Assembly: GCA_016935885.1 (NCBI GenBank) | Contig: JAFGQA010000389.1 | Coordinates: 1 to 28,135, forward strand | DNA length: 28,135 bases | Direction of reading: 5' to 3' | DNA from: Phycisphaerae bacterium | GTDB lineage: Bacteria > Planctomycetota > Phycisphaerae > UBA1845 > UTPLA1 | Shown: piece after piece, positions 23,601-28,135 of the stretch | Layout of the letters: each line of letters opens with the position of its first letter | How positions within the stretch are numbered: the first letter of the stretch is position 1 | Notes under the pieces: generated by a model | What the model saw: the letters and a program-made list of their open reading frames with translations, nothing else | Told to the model about the DNA's origin: nothing | The model's database searches: none | Translations under genes and position numbers: made by a program

Positions 23601-24968
23601 CGCGCCTTGGTGAACGCCGAGTGGCAATGTCTGCACGGACGTTCCCGCGGCGTTGGTGGCGCGGACGTCAAGCTCGTAGATGAATGGCGCCTTGATCGGC
23701 TCGGGCCAGGATACGTCGCCGGTGTTCGGATTGATCGTCATGCCTGGCTGTGGGTTGTCCAGACTCCAGGTGATCGGCGCCGTGTTGATCGGGTAGTGTA
23801 CGTCCGGCGTTGGGCCAACGAACGGCCCGGCGCACGTGATCACCTGCTGGCTAAACGGCTCGAACGTCGGCACCGCCTGCCCGATGGTGAACGGGTCGCA
23901 ACAGATGGCGTCGTTGTTGTCTTCGTAGTGCTCCGCCACCTCGTCGAGATCATCGAGCATGGATCCGAAGGTATACGTGCCCGCCAGGAGGTCTGGTATA
24001 TCAATGCCCACGCTGAACTCGAATCCATCGTTGGCCGGCATGTCCCACAGGATGTCGCCGAGCAGCAGGTCGCCGGAATCGACGACGCCGTCCGTGGACA
24101 GGTAAAAGCCCTGCCGCACGTCGGTCACGCCAACCGTTCCGAAGTTCTCAATGACGCACCAGGCGGTCAGCTCCTGACCTGGCGTGACGCTCGGCGGATC
24201 GACGAAGGTGGGCACGGCCTTGCCGAGGGTGGGCCCCTGGGAGCAGTAGGAAGCGTTCGCCAGGTCCACCATCGTGCTGCTGCCGGGGTAAAGGAACCGC
24301 ACACCCCTGCGATCGTCCGTGTGCAGTTCCACGATGTTGCCCTGTCCGACCGGGCCGCCAGCGGGATAGCCTGGGTTCAGCGTGGCGATGAACCAGGGGC
24401 TGCCCGGCGGCTCGTCTCCGATCGGATCGTGCCCAAGGCCGATCGCGTGCCCCAGTTCGTGCAGCCCCACGAGGTAGAAGGAGAAGCCGTTGTCTGGCGT
24501 CGGATGAGACGTGACCTCGCAGTCCGGATTCGTGAGCATGTGCCAGCCCACGTCTTCGGGATAATCACTGAACAGGATATCCATGTCGTACCACTGGTCC
24601 ATGTAATTGACCATGTACGTGACGCCGAGAACGCCTGGGTCGAGCCATTCAGCCGGCACCGCCGCCGTGTCGCTGTAGCCGTCGTAGGGGTCTATCACCG
24701 GGTCCTCCGCCAGGCGGATGAACGAGTACTGGAAGCCGCCGCCGGGGACGCTGCTCCACTGCCCCATGGACGCCTGGATGAGAATGTCCGGGTCGCTGCC
24801 TTCCGGAAATGTGCCCGGGGAGAGGTAGCGAAGGCTCTGCCCACCAGGCCAGACCACGGTGTACCCACCGTACGTGAAGTACGAGAAGGCGCCGACGCGG
24901 TCGCCGCCGATCCAGACGGAACCGGCAACCAAGGTCAACACGACTGTGATCCGGAAGAAGGCCTTCAT
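20637..24968 (-). CDS. Large multidomain exported matrixin-like metalloprotease
   Basis: The protein is 1443 aa. The signal peptide spans about residues 1-27. The peptidase domain follows, with the metzincin zinc motif HELGHAIGLGHD (170-181), as in matrixin/M10 enzymes. Next come a CARDB-like domain (about 250-362), two He_PIG-type Ig domains (370-452 and 455-545), and an internal dockerin-like EF-hand pair (547-605). Eight GACC cysteine-rich repeats follow (about 610-930), then a beta module (936-1093), two more GACC repeats (1100-1179) and a second copy of the beta module (1180-1343). The last 100 residues are Arg/Pro-rich with no domain and look unlike the rest. The start is fixed by an ATGA overlap (24965-24968) with the upstream 296-residue gene. 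The likely role is secreted protease with a long adhesive arm. The protein substrate is unknown. A lost stop codon or frameshift near 20930 is possible. Confidence 0.8.
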   Translation of the reverse strand: MKAFFRITVVLTLVAGSVWIGGDRVGAFSYFTYGGYTVVWPGGQSLRYLSPGTFPEGSDPDILIQASMGQWSSVPGGGFQYSFIRLAEDPVIDPYDGYSDTAAVPAEWLDPGVLGVTYMVNYMDQWYDMDILFSDYPEDVGWHMLTNPDCEVTSHPTPDNGFSFYLVGLHELGHAIGLGHDPIGDEPPGSPWFIATLNPGYPAGGPVGQGNIVELHTDDRRGVRFLYPGSSTMVDLANASYCSQGPTLGKAVPTFVDPPSVTPGQELTAWCVIENFGTVGVTDVRQGFYLSTDGVVDSGDLLLGDILWDMPANDGFEFSVGIDIPDLLAGTYTFGSMLDDLDEVAEHYEDNNDAICCDPFTIGQAVPTFEPFSQQVITCAGPFVGPTPDVHYPINTAPITWSLDNPQPGMTINPNTGDVSWPEPIKAPFIYELDVRATNAAGTSVQTLPLGVHQGAPAIVAIPDEDLPCRDPYTGPTPVLTAPACMEPINAWSLIDGPDGMVINPSSGVVSWPDPPTLASSHRITIRASNDTGSGTASWDLSIVDGGGDLDENGVVEITNDLPAFVAVLLGQDPGPGYNTDQADVNCDGAIDGMDIGSFVNVLLTGGPSLGACCYADGSCSEEEPADCYAQDGVYRGDGTTCASVDCDGACCFPTTGGCLTFSLDYCNTAGGTFQGMGTDCAELSCPPIGQGACCFPDESCSHTTLADCGMGGGTYRGLGMSCDVVDCSTPLGACCHSDGTCSEGTEDDCDVVGGTYMGDETVCSGATCLGACCYPSGACLDLSQPDCGISGGVFQGPGTNCSSTDCPVVPQGACCHANETCTIETQTSCSVSGGSYQGDDTTCETTDCSAAARGACCLPDESCTEVTEAACGLAGGTFIGEGTLCSSVDCSLTDVGACYDPSDWSCVLTSPAICAALGHTFEGSGTACASTMAPEYRNDIANPTTYWAPGASKAMADDMSLAGTSRGMSHYDLAVYGTGGGTFDVTTGLYDGCPGEGGVLIAGTQATWEDIPADDGIYLISVDASAEPVTIPDTVWMVATFSDDDAGWVLAEEAEVGTTADLYGENDPPWVCNYWFGGPPDPYAGFWADIQCVDVPEGQGACCHPDESCTEGTPSVCDAAGGLYMGDDTTCGTTDCTGLDIGACCSVDNWDCTITTQGDCAASGDSFDGYGTTCDGACPEYRNEISPATLSYNPGKPMADDLAFAGTARDASYFEIAVYGGGGGTFDVSTAFYNASPCAGGAQIPGTLVSGYGLPDNGQVLVLNVTFPTPVTLPDEVWLVVEFSNAYAGWIVAEEAEVGSTEDRFAMATYNEGTEQWEWTCNYQIDDPPNDPHAGFWVSVQCVNAGGRARSRQGGGPVMTVTPTDWGVHEPVRCLNSVGLLREAVDGDRSGPPLLRPGTALSTVSPPRDSSVVRMHRRLIPRLDSGVIVPAEGRRLRRAPSR
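21432..23141 (-). repeat. Ten protein-coding cysteine-rich GACC repeats in two blocks
   Basis: Eight units (22179-23141) and two units (21432-21671) of about 38 codons each encode GACC(Y/F/H)...(E/G)(S/T)C...DC....GG.(Y/F).G..T.C...(D/T)C. Nine units start GACC; the eighth is a variant starting GACY. Most units have six cysteines, suggesting a small disulfide-linked fold. The blocks are separated by one of two related beta modules (21690-22163; the second copy is at 20940-21431). Units differ in sequence, so the duplication is not recent. Confidence 0.85.
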
Positions 24969-25855
24969 CGCGGCACCTCCTCCCTCTCACGCTCGGAGGA
25001 GATGCGAGTGACGGCCTTCAGTTGGCGCGATCCGCCGGTTCCGCGCGGCTCCGACGACGGCGACGACGGCGACTCGCTCGCATTCCCGTACCGGGAGCCG
25101 TTCACCGCCTGCTGCATCGCCGAAGGCTTCAGGGGCACGGCGCTGTACCGCACAAGGATGCGGCGGCCCGCTGGTTCTGTCAGGTGATGATCCTTGCTCC
25201 GATCCAGCAGCGGCTGGACCGTGGCCAGGAATTCCTCGTACGTCATGCCACGGGCGGGCACTCCTGCTCGGGGCGCGACCTCTTTCAGGCGGACGCCGTG
25301 TTCGGCCCTTGCATGCGGATGGGGAAGCTCCCCCGGACGCTGACCGGCGACCCTAATGAAGCCCTGCGAATCGACACCATCGATCGGCATGTGGAAGGCA
25401 TTGCCGACGCGCTCCTCGCCATCGACATCACGATAGACGCGCATCTCGCCTTGATGCAGGCCGACGACCGGAAAGGTCTTGTACGTCGGCAGCAGAAACA
25501 GCACCCATTTCTCTCCCACCGCGAACGTCGGGGCGCCACACACCTGCATCCGCATCTCGCCGACCGTGCCGCCCGGCACGATCAGTCTGAAGATTGAAGA
25601 CGAATCCGGTAGCGATCCCTTAAGGTACTCGACGTTCTGAAACGTTACCTCTGTCTCAATGCGCCTCGGGCTCTCTGCCCAGTAGGATCGAACCTGAGTC
25701 ACCTCGCCAACGATGACCTGCCCGGCGTGGTCCGACATCGTGGCGAGCGTCATCGGTACGACGCTACTCGCCTCCGTCGACGACCCAGAAGCTGCAAGCA
25801 CGCTGAAAACCATCAGCATGACAGCACGGTCTCGGCAACTGACAAGATAAGACAT
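24965..25855 (-). CDS. Exported protein of unknown function coupled to the metalloprotease
   Basis: The protein is 296 aa from the ATG at 25855, which has GGAGAA 6 bases upstream; an earlier in-frame start (25939) adds 28 residues without a signal-like pattern. The N-terminus is a signal peptide (RDRAVMLMVFSVLAASGSST, cleavage near residues 25-30). The body has IVGEVTQVRSYW, VTFQNVEYLKGS, VPGGTVGEMRMQVCGAPTF, VGEKWVLFLLPTYKTFPVVG and a DVDGEERVGNAF segment, which suggests a compact beta-rich domain. The C-terminal third (about 180-296) is Arg/Pro/Ser-rich. The gene ends in an ATGA overlap with the metalloprotease start, so the two are almost certainly co-translated. It could be a chaperone, propeptide-like partner or secreted cofactor. 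The family is not one I can name with confidence. Confidence 0.75.
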   Translation of the reverse strand: MSYLVSCRDRAVMLMVFSVLAASGSSTEASSVVPMTLATMSDHAGQVIVGEVTQVRSYWAESPRRIETEVTFQNVEYLKGSLPDSSSIFRLIVPGGTVGEMRMQVCGAPTFAVGEKWVLFLLPTYKTFPVVGLHQGEMRVYRDVDGEERVGNAFHMPIDGVDSQGFIRVAGQRPGELPHPHARAEHGVRLKEVAPRAGVPARGMTYEEFLATVQPLLDRSKDHHLTEPAGRRILVRYSAVPLKPSAMQQAVNGSRYGNASESPSSPSSEPRGTGGSRQLKAVTRISSEREREEVPR

Positions 25856-26066
25856 GCGCGTTTCTCCAGAACTGCTCCAAAGGCACTTGAGGAACTGCGA
25901 CATCACGACAACAGTGCGATATCCTGCTCCCTCGGGCAAGGAGCCGAGGCGACGGTCGATCCGTTGCGGGGATTCGGACGCCTCTCCGCGTCTCCGTTAC
26001 TTCAACGCCAACCGCTCGGCGAAGAAGCCAGTGCTTCCGCACGGGGCGACTGCGACCGATGGGTGC

Positions 26067-26128
26067 CACTGGCGGCTCGTCCGCCAGTGCCCGCCCACAT
26101 GATGGACGCACTGGCAGACAAGCTGCCA
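26067..26128. repeat. REP-like palindrome pair
   Basis: CACTGGCGG-CTCGT-CCGCCAGTG (26067-26089, a perfect 9-bp stem) is followed 22 bases later by TGGCAG-ACAAG-CTGCCA (26112-26128, a perfect 6-bp stem). Read in reverse complement, the first gives CACTGGCGGACGAGC, which closely matches the second element's CACTGGCAGACAAGC. The two are therefore related palindromes in opposite orientation, like a BIME unit. No REP-associated transposase is present in the window. Confidence 0.6.
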
Positions 26129-26231
26129 TACGTGTTGAGCGTTCAAACGGTGTTCCATGGGTAACGAGCGACACGCCCCACAACGGCAGGTCATTCATGA
26201 CCCCTGAGAACAGGCTCCAATGGATGCCCAC

Positions 26232-26268
26232 GGGTAAGCTCCGCTGCCGCTGGCGGATCTGCTTACCC
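26232..26268. other. Long two-part stem-loop
   Basis: The outer arms GGGTAAGC (26232-26239) and GCTTACCC (26261-26268) enclose the inner arms TCCGC (26240-26244) and GCGGA (26253-26257), with a 3-base bulge. It lies in noncoding DNA about 100 bases after the REP-like pair. It may belong to the same repeat family or be a separate intergenic element. Confidence 0.5.
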
Positions 26269-26821
26269 ATGCCACTCCGCTAAACACGTACCAAGCCATC
26301 GGCGGCACCCTCGCACGTTGCCGTCAGGCCATCGCCTCAGCCGTGTCGGAAAGCAGGCCGCCCTCCTTCTGCCTGGCCAGTTTGATTATACCTTGACGGC
26401 TCGACGCAGATCAAGGATAGCGAGCGCCATCGCCTCAACCTATCCACGCGTAGGGACGAATCGAGATTCCGAATCCACGAGCGCTACTGGTCACGACACC
26501 AACCTCCGCGCCGGCCGGACCGGCGGCGACGCCGGGCTTCTGCCAGACGACCGGCCAATCGTCACGGTTTCTCTCGTGATGAATCTGCGCGATCGGCGAT
26601 CATGCACTACAGTTGGGGTAGGACGTGCAGCCAGCCCCACGGACCATCTGGGCCCCTGTTCGTTCTGGAATCAGCGTAGGCGGATCCTGCAGGCGCCGAA
26701 GCAAAGGTGTCTGCCGACGCCAAGCCTCAGACTTGCATCTTCGTAAACCCAACACTGGACCCACCGGCATACGCGGGTGCTCGAACCGACCGAGGCGGTT
26801 TCTCGCCAGAATCCGTTTGCG

Positions 26822-26827
26822 TATAAT
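26822..26827 (+). promoter_or_regulatory. Consensus -10 box (TATAAT) for leaderless transcription
   Basis: A perfect TATAAT lies 6 bases before the ATG at 26834, so transcription would begin at or within a base or two of the start codon. At 17-base spacing the -35 position (26799-26804, TTTCTC) is poor. There is no ribosome binding site between the box and the ATG, which fits a leaderless mRNA. Confidence 0.5.
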
Positions 26828-26833
26828 GGCGAC

Positions 26834-27706
26834 ATGCGCTACGTAGGAACCGTCTACCGACCCCCCAGTGAGGCAAACTCATACCTCCTTCAGGCCACCA
26901 TCGGTTGCTCGTGGAACCATTGCACCTACTGCGCCACGTACGAGGGAAAGCGGTTCCGGGTGCGCCCGCTAGACGAGACGCTGGAGGACGTCGCCATGGC
27001 CGGCCGCGCATTCGGCGACCGGGTCCGAAAGGTCTTCGTGATGGACGGCGACGCTCTGGCGATGGAACTCGGACTCTGGGAGCCAATCCTCGATGCGCTT
27101 CGGGCAACCTTCCCTAATCTGCGCCGGGTAAGCTGCTACGCGACAGCGATGAATTTGCTGGCAAAGACCCAGGAGGAGCTGAGGCGCTTGTGTGAGCTCG
27201 GGCTGGAGCTGCTCTACATCGGCCCAGAGTCTGGAGACGACGTGACGTTGAAGCGAATCGCCAAAGGCGCCAGCGCGGCGGACCACGCCGAGGCCGCCGC
27301 CAAGGCCCGCGAGGCCGGGATGAAGCAATCGCTCATCTTCTTGCTCGGCGTGGGCGGCGCGGAGCGCAGCGTTGAACACGCCACAGCGTCCGCCAAGCTG
27401 GCCACCGCCATGGACCCCGAGTTCCTGTCTGCCTTGACGCTGATGCTCATTCCCTCCACACCGATTTACCGGCTTGCCCAGACCGAGCGTTTCCAGATGC
27501 CGAGTGTTGAGGACCTGTTGCGTGAGCTGCGCATCATTGTCGACGAGGCCAATCCCGGCGACGCGATATTCCGGTGCAATCACGCGTCCAACTATCTCTC
27601 CATTGGCGGTCGACTTCCGCGAGATCGCGAAGCCATCCTCCAGCAGATTGATGCGGCTCTCACCGGAGAAGTGCCGTTCCGGGCAGAATGGTCACGCGGG
27701 CTCTAA
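26834..27706 (+). CDS. Radical SAM protein with CX4CX2C cluster motif
   Basis: The protein is 290 aa from the ATG at 26834. The start at 26777 (GTG) would read through the TATAAT box and has no ribosome binding site. ATIGCSWNHCTYC gives cluster cysteines C25, C30 and C33 in a CX4CX2C spacing rather than the classical CX3CX2C. The spacing is shared by a known COG1032-like group with GCS.N.CTFC. Further radical SAM signatures are the VFVMDGDAL strand (GGE-like position), the RVSCYATAMNLL strand, LELLYIGPESGDDVTLKRIA and ASNYLSIGGRLPRDRE near the C-terminus. It reductively cleaves S-adenosylmethionine to start radical chemistry. The substrate is unknown. It stands alone and is followed by hairpin-rich DNA. 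Confidence 0.85.
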   Translation: MRYVGTVYRPPSEANSYLLQATIGCSWNHCTYCATYEGKRFRVRPLDETLEDVAMAGRAFGDRVRKVFVMDGDALAMELGLWEPILDALRATFPNLRRVSCYATAMNLLAKTQEELRRLCELGLELLYIGPESGDDVTLKRIAKGASAADHAEAAAKAREAGMKQSLIFLLGVGGAERSVEHATASAKLATAMDPEFLSALTLMLIPSTPIYRLAQTERFQMPSVEDLLRELRIIVDEANPGDAIFRCNHASNYLSIGGRLPRDREAILQQIDAALTGEVPFRAEWSRGL

Positions 27707-27734
27707 AGTGCTTCACGGTTGGATGCACCTGTGG

Positions 27735-28009
27735 CACCGCCGCCAAAGGCGGTGGATTCACGGGCGTCTCGCCGATTCTGTCCGGGAGAGATCGTACGAG
27801 CAAGCATGGGGCATGGCAAAGGAATCAGCGACCACCGACAGAGCCGGTGGTATGAGGAAGGCCCCTGAAAGGGGCCAACTGTCGAACCCGCCCCGAATGG
27901 GGCGGAGGATCGTTTCCACGGGTGGAGCGAAGCGGAACCCGTGGGTACGGATCGTACCTCTCAACCTTCCGCCCCGACGGCGCGGAGGCAGGTGTCACGC
28001 GTATGACAC
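27735..28009. repeat. Cluster of six short hairpins in noncoding DNA
   Basis: In order: CACCGCC/GGCGGTG (27735-27754), GGCCCCT-GAA-AGGGGCC (27860-27876), CCGCCCC-GAAT-GGGGCGG (27888-27905), CCACGGGT-N13-ACCCGTGG (27916-27944), GGTACG-GAT-CGTACC (27944-27958) and GTGTCA-CGCGTA-TGACAC (27992-28009). All stems are perfect. The first, 28 bases after the radical SAM stop, may end that transcript, but none is followed by a T-run. No open frame here is convincing. The packing suggests an intergenic repeat mosaic or a structured RNA. Confidence 0.65.
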
Positions 28010-28093
28010 TTCCGTCGCTTTGGGACTGGCGTGGACAGGTGACTCAGTCCTAGTACGGCGTTTCACAAATAGAACGACTGCACGCTCTGCCGA

Positions 28094-28135
28094 GAATCCT
28101 TTCTCGGCACCGGCTTCAGGACCGAGAAGGGATTC
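28094..28135. repeat. 14-bp inverted repeat at the window edge
   Basis: GAATCCTTTCTCGG (28094-28107) and CCGAGAAGGGATTC (28122-28135) are inverted with a single wobble position and a 14-base loop. The right arm touches the window end, so the repeat may continue. It could be an insertion-sequence end, a terminator stem or part of the preceding hairpin cluster. Confidence 0.65.

Larger units (their letters stand above)
25856..26821. other. Divergent intergenic region, no gene recognised
   Basis: About 970 bases separate the leftward exported-protein operon from the rightward radical SAM gene. Open frames exist on both strands but none has family motifs or a good ribosome binding site. It holds a REP-like palindrome pair and a long stem-loop (listed separately). 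A short inverted repeat, CGCCGG-CCGGA-CCGGCG, lies at 26509-26525. The leftward operon's promoter should lie here, but no clear -35/-10 pair was found. Confidence 0.5.

Noticed and set aside
17156..25855. A cellulosome locus, because of dockerin-like modules
   Set aside because: No cohesin, glycoside hydrolase or scaffoldin is present. The EF-hand pairs are of the type widely seen on exported planctomycete proteins.
25764..26270. A 168-codon minus-strand frame in the divergent intergenic region
   Set aside because: It overlaps the signal-peptide coding region of the exported protein in another frame and crosses the REP-like palindromes. No motif was seen.
28094..28135. Possible tRNA 3' end (the reverse complement of the right arm reads GAATCCCTTCTCGG)
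   Set aside because: The T-loop TTCGA context, a D-arm and an anticodon arm are missing, and the sequence is better explained as an inverted repeat. The right side is cut by the window end.

Overview
The window is GC-rich and looks like a metagenome-type contig from a Planctomycetota-like bacterium, possibly Phycisphaerae. The assignment is tentative. It rests on three exported proteins that share dockerin-like EF-hand pairs, Ig-like repeats and cysteine-rich GACC repeats, on frequent intergenic hairpins, and on the general gene style. No rRNA, tRNA or CRISPR array was seen.

Region 1 (about 1-8760, + strand) is a six-gene catabolic-looking operon. It follows a degenerate TPR gene remnant and a candidate promoter. 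The genes encode an isocitrate/homoisocitrate dehydrogenase, a one-chain homoaconitase/aconitase-like hydratase, a small HD-domain protein, an MmgE/PrpD dehydratase, a fused citrate lyase gamma-beta protein (CitD-CitE) and citrate lyase alpha (CitF). Together they could interconvert a 2-oxoacid, its tricarboxylate isomers, and acetate plus oxaloacetate (or a one-carbon-longer series). The genes that make and load the citrate lyase prosthetic group (citC, citX, citG) are not in the window.

Region 2 (about 9190-15003, - strand) is a four-gene operon: a threonine-synthase-like PLP enzyme, a DUF1611/DgcN-like P-loop protein, a fusion of a PP-loop ATP pyrophosphatase (possibly MurL-like) to a creatininase-family amidohydrolase, and an enolase-superfamily dipeptide-epimerase/DgcA-like protein. 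Several of these families invert or modify glutamyl stereocentres. I read the cluster as an uncharacterised D-/L-glutamate (or glutamyl-peptide) pathway. It is the strongest candidate for something undescribed here. Degenerate mobile-element remnants flank it (about 8844-9065 and 15518-16108).

Region 3 (16187-16888, + strand) is a NADAR-domain protein with an apparent lipoprotein signal, which is unusual for a family normally found in the cytoplasm.

Region 4 (17156-25855, - strand) encodes four exported proteins. A 296-residue protein of unknown function overlaps a 1443-residue matrixin-like metalloprotease that carries CARDB, Ig-like, dockerin-like and ten cysteine-rich repeats. An Ig/dockerin-like protein and a seven-repeat beta-propeller-like/dockerin-like protein follow. 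The shared modules suggest a common extracellular location.

Region 5 (25856-28135) is a long divergent intergenic region with REP-like palindromes, a radical SAM gene with a TATAAT box placed for leaderless transcription, and a hairpin-dense noncoding tail that ends in a 14-bp inverted repeat at the window edge.

Many long open frames lie antisense to these genes. They are GC-driven shadows and are not annotated.
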